Origin: Liolophura sinensis
Taxonomy: Eukaryota > Mollusca > Polyplacophora > Chitonida > Chitonidae
Direction of reading: 5' to 3'
Assembly (NCBI RefSeq): GCF_032854445.1
Contig: NC_088307.1
Span: forward strand, 20,396,001 to 20,460,000
DNA: 64,000 nt
Made by a program: the position numbers and the translations under genes. Below, piece after piece: positions 10,235 through 21,700 of the stretch; positions within the stretch are counted from its first letter, which is position 1; each line of letters opens with the position of its first letter. A model generated the notes under the pieces. That model saw only the letters and a program-made list of their open reading frames with translations. It had not been told where the DNA came from and ran no database searches.

Positions 10235-12146
10235 AAAGTCGTGTTTCCGTGGAATGAGAAAGTGTCTCTAGCCGTGGAATGAGCCAGGTCATCTTGCCGT
10301 GGAATGAGCCAGGTTATCTTGCCGTGGAGTGAGCCAAGTCACCTTGCCTTGGAATGAGCCAAATCATCTTGCCGTGGAATGAGCCAAATCATCTTGCCGT
10401 GGAATGAGCCAGGTCACCTTGCCTTGGAATGAGCCAAATCATCTTGCCGTCGAGTGAGCCAGGTCACCTTGCCGTGCAATGAGCCAGGTCATCTTGCCGT
10501 GGAATGAGCCAGGTCATCTTGCCGTGGAGTGAGCCAGGTCACCTTGCCTTGGAATGAGCCAAATCATCTTGCCGTGGAATGAGCCAGGTCATCTTGCCGT
10601 GGAATGAGCCAGGTCATCTTGCCGTGGAGTGAGCCAGGTCACCTTGCCTTGGAATGAGCCAAATCATCTTGCCGTGGAGTGAGCCAGGTCACCTTGCCTT
10701 GGAATGAGCCAAATCATCTTGCCGTGGAGTGAGCCAGGTCACCTTGCCGTGGAATGAGCCAGGTCACCTTGCCTTGGAATGAGCCAAATCATCTTGCCGT
10801 GGAATGAGCCAAATCATCTTGCCGTGGAATGAACCAGGTCATCTTGCCTTGGAATGAGCCAGGTCATCTTGCCGTGGAATGAGCCAGGTCACCTTGCCTT
10901 GGAATGAGCCAAATCATCTTGCCTTGGAATGAGCCAAATCATCTTGCCGTGGAATGAGCCAGGTCACCTTGCCTTGGAATGAGCCAAATCATCTTGCCGT
11001 GGAATGAGCCAGGTCACCTTGCCTTGGAATGAGCCAAATCATCTTGCCTTGGAATGAGCCAAATCATCTTGCCGTGGAATGAGCCAGGTCACCTTGCCTT
11101 GGAATGAGCCAAATCATCTTGCCGTGGAATGAGCCACGTCACCTTGCCTTGGAATGAGCCAAATCATCTTGCCTTGGAATGAGCCAAATCATCTTGCCGT
11201 GGAATGAGCCACGTCACCTTGCCTTGGAATGAGCCACGTCACCTTGCCTTGGAATGAGCCAAATCATCTTGCCGTGGAATGAGCCAAATCATCTTGCCGT
11301 GGAATGAACCAGGTCATCTTGCCGTCGAGTGAGCCAGGTCACCTTGCCTTGCAATGAGCCAGGTCATCTTGCCGTGGAATGAGCCAGGTCATCTTTCCGT
11401 GGAGTGAGCCAGGTCACCTTGCCTTGGAATGAGCCAAATCATCTTGCCGTGGAATGAGCCATGCCATCTTGCCGTGGAATGAGCCAGGTCATCTTGCCGT
11501 GGAGTGAGCCAGGTCATCTTGCCTTGGAATGAGCCAAATCATCTTGACGTGGAGTGAGCCAGGTCATCTTGCCTTGGAATGAGCCAAATCATCTTGCCGT
11601 GGAATGAGCCAGGTCATCTTGCCGTGGAATGAGCCAGGTCATCTTGCCGTGGAGTGAGCCAGGTCACCTTGCCTTGGAATGAGCCAGGTCATCTTGCCGT
11701 GGAATGAGCCAGGTCACCTTGCCGTGGAGTGAGCCACGTCACCTTGCCTTGGAATGAGCCAAATCATCTTGCCGTGGAATGAGCCAGGTCATCTTGCCGT
11801 GGAGTGAGCCAGGTCACCTTGCCGTGGAATGAGCCAGGTCATCTTGCCGTGGAATGGGCCAGGTCATCTTGCCGTGGAGGGAGCCAGGTCACCTTGCCTT
11901 GGAATGAGCCAAATCATCTTGCCGTGGAATGAGCCAAATCATCTAGCCAGGTCACCTTGCCTTGGAAAGAGCCAGGTCACCTTGCCTTGGAATGAGCCAA
12001 ATCATCTTGCCGTGGAATGAGCCAGGTCATCTTGCCGTGGAATGAGCCAGGTCATCTTGCCGTGGAATGAGCCAGGTCATCTTGCCGTGGAGTGAGCCAC
12101 GTCACCTTGCCTTGGAATGAGCCAAATCATCTTGCCGTGGAATGAG
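10235..12146. repeat. Minisatellite block 3: about 76 copies of a 25-bp unit
   Basis: Unit gtggaatgagccaggtcatcttgcc with recurring variants: g/t at 'gcc(g/t)tgg', 'aggtc' or 'aaatc', 'atctt' or 'acctt'. The 25-bp period is not a multiple of three; short ORFs in it are by-products. Confidence 0.95.
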
Positions 12147-12540
12147 TGAGGGTCTCTAACCGTGGAATAAGCAACAACCTTAAACCGTGGATTGAGACAG
12201 AGACTCCATCGTGGAACAAGAAAGGGCATCTAGTCGAGGAATGAGAAAAAGCCACTAACCGTGTATTGAGCAAGGGGCTCTAACTCTGGTATAGACGACA
12301 TGTGGGGAGTGGCTTTAGGGGCAATGGAAATGACTACTTCACATTTACTACATAAACGTTCATCATGAATAAGTCTTCAATATTAATGCTGGCATCCGAT
12401 GCCGTGTGGCTAGCATGCCAGCGCGGAGAAAGGGTCTCAAATCGTGGAATGAGGTTTAGGGCCTCTAAACGTGGAACGAGAAAGGGTCTCCAGCCGAAGA
12501 ATAAGAAAGGGTTTGACTAACCGTTTGACGAGCCAGGGGC
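12147..12540. repeat. Minisatellite block 4: degenerate edge plus duplicated flank
   Basis: Decayed units, with a non-satellite segment (12298-12424) that is repeated at 12548-12660. Confidence 0.75.
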
Positions 12541-12660
12541 GCTAACACATGTGAGGAATGGCTTTAGGGGCACTGGGAATGGTTCCTTCACATTTACTAC
12601 ATAAACGTTCTTCTTTAATATTAATGCTGGCATCCGAGGCCGTGTGGTTAGCATGTGCGG
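12298..12660 (+). repeat. Direct duplication of the SINE-head flank (two units)
   Basis: 12298-12424 and 12548-12660 share 'tggctttaggggca', 'cacatttactacataaacgt' and 'ttaatgctggcatccga' followed by a SINE head. The first copy stops at the head; the second continues into the full SINE. Confidence 0.8.
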
Positions 12661-12872
12661 TGCACTGACTACGAAGCCTCTCACTGTTGTAGTTGCTGAG
12701 AGCTCAAGTCCAGCTAATGTTGGCTTCCTCTCCAATCGTACGTGGGAAGGTCTATCAGCAACCTGCGGATGTCCGTGGATGGTTTCGGTTTTCTCCCATC
12801 ATAATGTTGGCCACTGTCACATAAATGACATATTTCCGAGTACGACGTAAAACACGAATCAAATAAAATTAA
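12628..12872 (+). mobile_element. SINE type A
   Basis: Head 'gaggccgtgtggttagc' to tail 'aaaacacgaatcaaataaaa'. Confidence 0.8.
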
Positions 12873-12874
12873 TA

Positions 12875-14480
12875 TTAATGTACAGCTAGTTTGGAAAAGA
12901 CCAAGGTCTGGTGTTCCTTGTTGTTCTGAAGACCATACACAAAGAAAATTTGTGTTGTATGAACACATGCTGGGTTCTTTCCAACAAAAGTCCTGTCATA
13001 TTTGAACAACTCTTGTGCTGAATAAACACAAGGTCTAACGTTGAAAGAACTTAACACAAGCGGTGTTGGATGTTATACACAATGCTGTAAAAACTACACA
13101 AGTTTTTCTTGTGCCAACACAAGTTAGGCAACCTGTGCATGATATGCATAAATTACCTTACTTTGGTTCAACATTTCTTTGTATACTAACATTGTGTCTT
13201 ATAGTATATCAGTGAATATAATCGATCTATCACATGTCTGATTTGTCACTCGTCTGGAAAGTGAAAAATTAACGTCTTTTTTGAAGATACAAAAAACAAA
13301 GCGAAATGAAATAAGTACTCAGAAATTTTTTTTGACAAACTTTATTGTAAAATAAAAACAGCAAACAGATCACGCACCTTCCTAAGTACATTCACCTACC
13401 TTCTCACTATTTACAATGCATTAGTATACACCTATCAAAGCACTCATGTTAATGTATAGTTCTACACCTCGAAGTCATTGCATAAATTCCCTTAGCACCG
13501 ACAACGTACGAAATCTCTGATAAAAATTAAACACAATTAATATGTACAGCTTCAATTCACCCCCCCCCCCCCCGGAAAATATGATTTTGTGTTCAGCTTT
13601 CTTGAGTACGAAGATAAGATAAAATAAATAAAACAAAAAAAAAAAAACAAACAAAACAAAGCGCAAATAAGAAAACCAAAAAGAAAGGAAAGAAACAAAG
13701 TCCGGATTAAACACCTGATTTCTTAATTCAAGAGATCTTCTGCGTACGGAATTGAACAGGTAAACAAGGTTGTTTTTGCGAAACAATTTTCGGATAATAC
13801 TATTCAGCTCTACAGGTCACACAAAATGAATGGCAGTTCTCAATCTTCGTGCTAATTTAGAACGCGTGTGATAAATATGCCTGCTAAGAACCGCGGGTTA
13901 TAGTACGTTACACGACAGAACAATTTGCACAATATACGTAAACTGTGAATATCAACGAGGTATTTTGGGTTTGTTATACGTGGTCGTGAAGCAAACGCAC
14001 AATATTTTAACCTCGAGGTCTGAGTTAAGCACATGGGCACGCGCGCGTAAAACAGTTGTCAATGCTATATATGCCGTATTTTAAAGAGTAAAAAACGATT
14101 TTTCAGGCTGTAAATGAATGATTATGGGTAAACACAACATCCGTAATGTTTTAGCCATATCGTGGCTTTATCCAGTAATTTTCATGTTTTATATTTCATT
14201 TTCAACGCTTCTATTGAAATAGTTTTTAAAAGCTTTGAAAATACCTCACACCTGATGAGAACCTCGTGAAGAAAAAAAACAAAACAACAGATTGCTCAAA
14301 GCGAGTGTTTACAAAGGCTTGAGTGCACGATGATACTTCCCTTTCTCCATTACGAGTAGACTTTTAGAATACCCACTCTTTGCATTAGGATATAATAAGA
14401 TAATAAGCGCCCTTTCCATCATGTTTAAATTTAACAGAAAGCCCGTCATCGGAGTAATGCTGGAGTGTAAGCTGTTACTG
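12875..14480. other. Gene-free stretch with low-complexity tracts
   Basis: 13000-13135 has imperfect 'acacaag' palindromes. A C15 run is at 13559-13574 and A-rich tracts at 13620-13700. No exon or known repeat recognised. Confidence 0.4.
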
Positions 14481-14487
14481 GAACCGA

Positions 14488-14826
14488 TTCGGTGGCCTAT
14501 TGGTTAGCGTGCGAATCGAAGTCGGGAGACCTGGGATCAAACCCGTGTCTAGTCATACCAAAGACTTTAAAAATGGCACTTGTGCAGATTGCTGATGCCT
14601 CGCATTGCGTTCAGCGCTAAGAGGTTAGAGCAACGAAACATGAATGGTTGGCCCGGTGTCAGTATGTGACCGGGTGGGGTGTCATTTCTGATGCCTTCAA
14701 CATGATACAGCATGATACTACTTTAGAGACATGGACTCGGTCTGCCACAAGAAGACAGTTCATACATAAGGAGTTCTCGTCGTCCTTTGACTAAAAAATT
14801 GCTTAGTGCGACGCTGAACCCCAAAG
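14488..14826 (+). mobile_element. SINE type C, full length
   Basis: The tRNA-like head 'ggtggcctattggttagcg ... gggatcaaaccc' is followed by a body and the tail 'actaaaaaattgcttagtgc'. The tail is the same as that of type B. An (ac)n run follows. Confidence 0.85.
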
Positions 14827-14859
14827 ATGCTTGCACACGCACACGCACACACACACACA

Positions 14860-15065
14860 TACACATGTAGGTATTCTGTTATTGTAGCAGATGGTTCTGT
14901 TAAACATTACAGTACATTCTATATTACTTCAGCATGAAGTTCAGTTATCCTCATACGACATAATGTTGAACAGAACACAGTATTATGTTATAAAAACAGA
15001 ACACATTCTAAGATCACTCAGGCATTAGATTATTTTTTGAGTGAGTATCACTGAGGCAGTAAATT
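14860..15065. mobile_element. MITE F, diverged copy
   Basis: 'attctgttattgtagcag ... atgttgaacagaacacagt ... cacattctaagatcactcagg' resembles the palindromic MITE at 37.2 kb. Confidence 0.55.
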
Positions 15066-15545
15066 ACTCTATCTAGACTGTAAAAAGGCAATCTCGTTTC
15101 CCACCTTCCGGGGGAGCCGTGGGTATTTCACTGATAATACTTGGAGTTAAAAAGCTATAAAATGTCTTCAAAAGATTTGAAAAGGAGTTTTACAGCTTTG
15201 AAAATATTTTAAGGCTTTATAGACAGGGAATAAACAGTAAAACGTCACGTCATATTAGGGGACTACCCTTACCCTTCTAGTTTTTAGGACATATTAGCAG
15301 GACTGAAGCAAAGAATTACATTTCTCTCCCAGTTTTCTTTCTTTTTTTTTTTGAAAAGTAAAGATATAAATAGGCTGTTCATCAGCTGGACTAACCATGT
15401 GAGAAAAGTGAACAACAACAAAACCATAGGCAATATCCCATGAAAACAAAGGTAACAAGACAAACCCGCAATTATAAAGACGCCATATCACGTTTCCAGT
15501 TCCTTGGCTAAATTATAAAACATCATTTAAGAGAACAATTAAGGC
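15066..15545. other. No gene recognised
   Basis: AT-rich, nothing identified. Confidence 0.4.
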
Positions 15546-15574
15546 ACTGCAGTTCCATTCAAACTGATTTAATT

Positions 15575-15715
15575 TGTATTTTATGCCATACTTCAGAAAA
15601 TTTCACTTATACGACCAGCATTATAGTGGGAGGAAACCAGTACGGCCTCAGAGCGACCACATTGGTAAAAAGCTCCTGAGTATAATTGTGCCTCGCTGGC
15701 AACCACCTTGACCAC
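15575..15715 (-). mobile_element. SINE type A, internally deleted
   Basis: 'atttcacttatacgaccagc' to 'ccttgaccacg'; the middle is missing. Confidence 0.75.
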
Positions 15716-15987
15716 GCAACCCCTCCCCCCCCCCCCCACCCCCACCCCTTGGATTAAAAAGTGCCCCAGTCCCCAAAGAGAAAACAAGAAAAGAAAACCT
15801 CGGAAATATATTGATCTATAGAGACAAATGAGCGTGACAGTCGGGGAATTACCGAGACACGTACAGTATCGGATTTTTTTTTTTTTTAATTTTGGTACGG
15901 ATGGAATTTCACTTATACAGACCCCGCACATGGCGCTACAATATACCACTTGTTACACAGAGAAACACGATTTTAATTTTACGCTAA

Positions 15988-16190
15988 AAAAAAGTCTGTT
16001 ATCTGAGTGATGCTAGAATGTTTTCTACTACTGCAGCAGATTATTCTGTTAAGCATCACATGCGTATTATATTAATTCGCCATAGAGATTCTCTCAGACT
16101 AGGATATCATGCTGAATACAACAGAATATTGTGTTATAATAACAGAGTACATACTGGCATCACTCAGACAACAGACTTTCAGTTACAAGT
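15988..16190. mobile_element. MITE F (copy)
   Basis: Ends 'aaagtctgttatctgagtga' and 'tcactcagacaacagacttt' are inverted repeats. Confidence 0.8.
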
Positions 16191-16214
16191 AACAGATGAA
16201 TTTTTTCAATATAA

Positions 16215-16437
16215 TAAAGTCTGTTGTCTGAGTGATACTAGAATGCATTCTGTATTATAACATAATACTACGTCATATTCAACACAAAATAGTGTTTGTC
16301 TAATGCAATTTCTATGTTGAATTAATACAATATATGTGCTACAATACATTGATCAGGGTAATAAGTTGCAGTAACAGAATAGATGCTTATTTTAGCATCA
16401 CTCTGACAACAGATTTTCCGTTAAATTTAACAGATTA
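16215..16437. mobile_element. MITE F (copy), tandem with the previous one
   Basis: Starts 'aaagtctgttgtctgagtga' and ends 'tagcatcactctgacaacag ... ttccgttaa'. Only about 25 bases separate it from the copy at 15988. Confidence 0.8.
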
Positions 16438-16869
16438 CTTGTACATACGTGTACGTAGATGACTTATCTACGCATTGACAACCTTTGCCTGGAAAAAGGC
16501 AGCAGCTTGCGAGAGCATTACCCGATACAGAATGGAAAACTAAGTTTATCCCGTAAATGCGACCCAGAATATGGGGTCAAGCGGGAGGGATAAAGGGGGT
16601 GGGATAAATATTGTATCCTACCTTTCGCCAACAACATTGAGAACTATTTTTGATTGGCTCACGACAGTTCATTGATCCAAATCAACCAAACAAAAGCTAC
16701 ACATATGCCCAAGTACTTTGTTTTATCATATACATGACTTTGTCAACTGCATTGCGTGCAAAAGTCCAAGATATCTTGACAGTATAGTCACAGATACTTT
16801 GGAAATTGTTTTTACCAGTTTCATGTGTAATTGCTACGTAAGAATGATGTTACTGACAAAGCTACATGT

Positions 16870-16930
16870 AGATTCGGTTGGGAGACCTGGAATCGAACCC
16901 GCGCTGGGCCATACCAAAGACTTCAACTCG
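16870..16930 (+). mobile_element. SINE type C head fragment
   Basis: 'gattcggttgggagacctgg ... cgaacccgcgc ... accaaagacttcaa'; the body is absent. Confidence 0.6.
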
Positions 16931-17170
16931 GTAATTCACGGTAATTAGTATGCACACAGAGCATCAGCCATAGAACATCCTCCTTTTATCATTGTGCTTT
17001 AAGTGCACGTAAAACTTCAGGTCAATACATATAGTACTTTTTTAACATACCAACTCTATGAAAGAATATTCACAACATTCGATTAAACCTTTTAAAGATT
17101 TGAATATCTTGAATAAATACACCTGCCCGAAAATAAATAAAAAGTATTTGACACGTGACAAAACCATGAT

Positions 17171-17243
17171 CTTTATTTATTTATTTGATTAAGGCTATAT
17201 TCCGTATTCAAGAATATTTCACTTATACGACGGCACAATACCA
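17171..17243 (-). mobile_element. SINE type A tail fragment
   Basis: 'tttatttatttgattaaggc ... aatatttcacttatacgacg'. Confidence 0.7.
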
Positions 17244-17482
17244 TGAAATCATGTGGTAAACATACCACACGTAAAGGGTTGCAGATTCAGTTTTCATGGT
17301 GTGAGTCATGACGATACATGCGTTACATTGACACCAATGGACGAAAGCCCCGACATCTTATTTAACCCACCTTCAGTTAAAAATTCCACTTGTAACTTCT
17401 AACTTCAAATTAGAAGGGGAAAACTAATTCTATTTTGAATGAATGCCTGAATGAATGGATGCATGAATGAATGAAAGAATGA

Positions 17483-17735
17483 ATGCATGAACGAATGCTT
17501 CAGGTTTAATGTCGTATTTAACAATTTTCCATTCATATTTTTCAGCAGAAAACACCAGACATAGCACCTTATGCAGTAACATTATACTGACACCGGGCCA
17601 ACCTGTCCTGTCTCCTTGATGTAACCTGTCAGTACTGAGCGCCAAGCCAGGCAACAAGTACCATTTTTAAGTCTTTAGTATAACCCGACCTGGGTTTGAT
17701 CCGGGGCCTCCCGACTTCGAGGCGGAAGCTCAATT
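17483..17735 (-). mobile_element. SINE type C
   Basis: From 'aatgcttcaggtttaatgtc' to the reversed head 'tgatccggggcctcccgact'. It is preceded by a (gaatgaat)n run at 17438-17490. Confidence 0.75.
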
Positions 17736-18221
17736 CTATTTTGAAGTCGCAAGTTTCATCTTGATTTCGCTTGCTATGAGTATCTATAACATCGGAAGAG
17801 CAATGGCTGATCGTACCTAACACGTATCCCGATCGGGAAGACCGATGCGACAGTTTTACCATAAAATGCCTCACACAGTAAAAGGTGGGAAAAACATGAA
17901 AAAAAAACATGAAAAGAACATTAAGTTTTGATGAAAAGTGAGAAAAGTTAGCTGTAAATGTGGTCTTAAATATATGAGTTCCATTGAAAACATCTACAGA
18001 GAGATGTTTTCAGACTTCTATGGTGATAAAAACCTACATATACTAGAAAAGTTTTAATAAGTTTCAGTACAAAAAGTAATAATCAGCAAACTTTAATTTA
18101 CTCTGAAAATGCCTTTTGGGATGGAGGAGAGCGAACTCTCTGGTGAAATTTGGCTGTTTTATCTGTAATGTACAATCTGGCATAAATGTTTTGGAACATT
18201 TCACTCAAAAAATGAATCGGT

Positions 18222-18430
18222 TAATTTTAACAGAAAGTCTGTTGTCCGGGTGATGCCAGAATGCATTATGTTATTATACCATAATACTGTGTCGTATTTA
18301 ACATAACATCCTGTTAATCTTCACATTGAATTAATAGAATATGTGTGTTATTTTCAACAGAATGATCTGTTTTATTAATAAATTACATCCTAGCATCACT
18401 CAGACAACAGGCTTTATTCAAATTAACACA
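18222..18430. mobile_element. MITE F (copy) at the FOXRED1 3' end
   Basis: 'taacagaaagtctgttgtcc' and 'catcactcagacaacaggct' are the paired ends. It contains the likely FOXRED1 poly(A) signal. Confidence 0.8.
18413..18418 (-). terminator. FOXRED1: Likely FOXRED1 poly(A) signal (AATAAA on minus strand), inside a MITE
   Basis: TTTATT on the + strand reads AATAAA on the FOXRED1 strand, about 73 bases past the TGA. It falls in the terminal inverted repeat of the MITE copy at 18222-18430, where other copies have 'gactttctgtt' instead. A second TTTATT at 18371-18376 is an alternative. Confidence 0.5.
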
Positions 18431-18490
18431 TTCATTTTTGGAGTGTAACAATACCCGTCCTAGTCAGTTTTATATTTAACAGTTTACTTT

Positions 18491-18745
18491 TCACACTATA
18501 CATTTCTCCACGCAAGGTTCACATGTTATAAACCTGTTGAACTCCAGCCTGGACAGATCAATGGTTTTGTAGCCATTGTCCAGCGTCAGTTCCATGAGAG
18601 CACGGCCAGCGGCCACCGCCTGCTGGATGCCATGACCGCTGAACCCGTTCATGAAGAAAAAGTTCCTGTGGTACGGGTGGTTGCCAAGTATACAGTTCTG
18701 GTCTACGGTATTGTAGTCATAAAAACCAGCCCAGGCACTCCGCAG
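18491..18745 (-). CDS. FOXRED1: FOXRED1 exon 9 (C-terminus and stop)
   Basis: 84 codons plus TGA at 18493-18491. The acceptor is tttattgcag|CTG. It encodes [34 protein letters not shown] and [12 protein letters not shown], the most recognisable FOXRED1 block. The last residues ([10 protein letters not shown]) are unusually Cys-rich. Confidence 0.95.
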   Translation of the reverse strand: MRSAWAGFYDYNTVDQNCILGNHPYHRNFFFMNGFSGHGIQQAVAAGRALMELTLDNGYKTIDLSRLEFNRFITCEPCVEKCIV

Positions 18746-21700
18746 CTGCAATAAATGTAAGTGCATGTTGTTCAATTTCAAAATATAACTCGGGTGCACA
18801 GACCACGAACTTTTACGTACATGGAAGGTTCTGCTAGTAAGTCTTAAGTTTTGCCTGCTTTCCTCCCACCACAATGGACCACTTCAGAAGGTTTTGGAGG
18901 GTTGAGGGTGAGGATTGAGGAGAGGGGGCATGGATTGAGGGGAGGGGGCGAGAGTTGCAGGGAGAGGGCAAGAGTTGAGGTAAGGGGGACAGGGTTGAGG
19001 AGAGAGGGTTAGGTTTAGGGGAGGAAAGGAGTAAGAAGTGAGGCGAGGACTCAAAGGGGTTGAGGGTTGAGAGGAGAGGGTGAGAAGGTAAGAGTTGCAA
19101 GGAAAGGCCGAGAGTTGAGGTCAGGGGTCAAGGGTTAAGGGGAGCAGGCGAGGACTGAGAGGAGGGGAGAGAGTTGAGGGGAGGGTACAAGAGTTGAGGA
19201 GAGGGGGAGAGGATTGAGGCAAGAGAGGGTTGAGGGCAGGAGACAAGGATTGAGGGGAGGGGGCGAAAGTTGATAGGAGGAGGGGAGGGGGTGAGGGTTG
19301 ACGGGAGGAGGAGAGAGGGCAAGGGTTGAGGGGACGGGCAATGGTTGAGGGGAGGGGGCAAGAGTTGAGGGGAGTGGGCAAGGATTAAGGAGAGAGGGCA
19401 AGGGTTGAGGGGAGGGGGCAATGGTTGAGGGGGCGATGGTTGAGGGGAGGGGGCAAGAATTATGGAGAGAGGGCAAGGGTTGAGGGGACGGGCAATGGTT
19501 GAGGGGAGGGGGCAAGGGTTGAGGGGAGTGGGCAAGGATTAAGGAGAGAGAGCAAGGGTTGAGGGGAGGGGGCAATGGTTGAGGAAAGGGGGCAATGGTT
19601 GAGGGGAGGGGGCAATGGTTGAAGGGAGGGGGCAAGGATTGAGGCGAGTGGGGTGATGACTGGGTGCACCTGTAAATGTTTCTCTGGCAACACAGCTAAA
19701 ATGTTCACAGATCAAAACCTAAGAGGAAAACTTCCTGTTTGAGTGTATGATTTAACAGATATCTTTTCAGCTTGTACCAGGGCATAACGGCCAAAAAATT
19801 TCTAGGACTTTTCAAGTACTTCAAGTACTTAAAATACACATTCAATTACCTCAAATGCCGTGGCATTCGACTGGTACGCAGCCTTGTGTTGGTGCCATAA
19901 CCTTCAGTCGGTGCAGACATCACTCATAATCAGACAACCCATAACTGATTCTTATCAATTTTCCACTGCCCATCAGAATAAAACGCGCAGATTAAAATTT
20001 TTTTCAGCACAACGCAGGTGTTCGTAAACACCGCCATTTTCAGTCACGAGTAGTCCAGGGCCGACTTGCCCATACTGGAGACATCTATACTTCGGAGACA
20101 TAATCGGCAGCATGCCCGATTGTCACTGCTGGCGTCGCGCACAATAACTATCTTCACGTGCCAAGAACAAAATCAAGTACTTACAAGGACCCGTGCAAAC
20201 CCTGTTGTACATGTACGCATGTGAATTAAGCAGTGTTTACCCAGTGGTATCTGCCCTACCAACTTACTCATTTCAACATGATCCACATGACTTGTGTGAA
20301 GGGTCTACACAAAAGGCACAAATTGTGTATGAAATATCAGTTTTTCCTGTTTGCATTCAAATGGTCATATCTGAAAAATCAATCTTTTATCCCTGCAGAA
20401 ATTTTGGTTGGGGGGTAGGGTACCCTTTTTTCGTTGGTATTAACTGTAGAGTTGATTCTAGATCTTCAAATGGTGGCTTTACTTAAAAGCTTAATAGCCC
20501 AAGACTCCCAAAGACTGCACAACAACATTCATCAAGGCTAGGCCGAGGGACAGTGTTATTTAGTCAGAGGCCAATCATGAGCTATTTAACACATATCACC
20601 ATTTTTCAGCAAGATCGAAAGAACAAAATCAGCAAGTGGCATTACAGAAAATACAATTTATATACACCATGGGTATGAGAAGGAAATGCTGTTCATGATG
20701 ATCAGTTGATTGAGCGTCACAAAAAAAGAGGGTAAAATGTTCTAAACTGACCTTGGAATTCTCAAACTTGGGTATCCTGTGTGCTAACAATGGCCAGACA
20801 CAGTCGTTATAGTACTCATAGTCCACATTGAGAGTGTTCACCTCGGGTTCTTCATCCTGTAACATGGAACCAATGAAAGCGGCAACAAAGTCATGTGGCA
20901 ACACTGTAACAAATCTGATTTCTTTAAAGTGGAGAAAATAATTTAAACTCATATGTAAAATGAAAGAGTGTGAAGAGTTATTTGTAAATACGGTTTTCAA
21001 CACTTTTTTGATTTTTTCCTTACGGACGAAAAGACATTTGAAAATTAAGACCGTATATGGACTATTGGTCTTTTCCCCTCACAAATGAGTTACACCAGAA
21101 TTTCATATTTTTCATATATTTATAAATATCATTGTAATTCAGATTCAATACATATGCTTACAACAACAAATTTACATTCAAATACATTTATTAGAAATCC
21201 ATCACATCCTCATTTGGAACATTATTATTCAAAGACAATTTTCTCCCAGAGGTGGTCCCAAATACCCAGCACACAAACCCTATTTTCCAATTGTTCCTAT
21301 CTGCTTCCGGTATATTTGTTTGTATGCCTCAAGTTTTATGGCGTCCTTAACAATTTTTCTGTCATATGACGATGAAGAGACACATTAGGTGTGTGTATAT
21401 AACAGACTGTGTCATCTAGTACTTGTGGCTAGAGCCTCCAAAATGCTGCTGCAACTCAGAGGTATCCTGCCGAAGACACCAGACAGGACACCCCACCCTG
21501 TCACAACCATGCTTTCTCGGTAATTGGACACCAATGCTGTTTGGAAGGGCCTTTCTATTAATATCTACACATGTATATTTGAAAGGGGCCTCCGTGGCTC
21601 AGTCCATTAGCGCGCTAGCGCAGCGTAATGACCCAGGAGCCTCTCATCAATGTGGTCGCTGTGAGTTCAAGTCCAGCTAATGCTGGCTTCATCTCCGGCC

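Noticed and set aside
11829-12020. ORF with repeated PWNEPNHLA words
   Set aside because: By-product of the 25-bp minisatellite.
8870-12540. CRISPR array
   Set aside because: The 25-bp units are contiguous with no unique spacers; this is a eukaryotic minisatellite.
19128-19708. Long minus-strand ORFs encoding Pro/Leu/Ser-rich repeats
   Set aside because: They read through a 20-bp G-rich minisatellite in a FOXRED1 intron; several overlapping frames are open at once, as expected from the repeat.
21584-21660. tRNA gene
   Set aside because: A- and B-box-like motifs belong to the SINE head; no acceptor stem pairs, and the same sequence recurs dozens of times with a SINE body.
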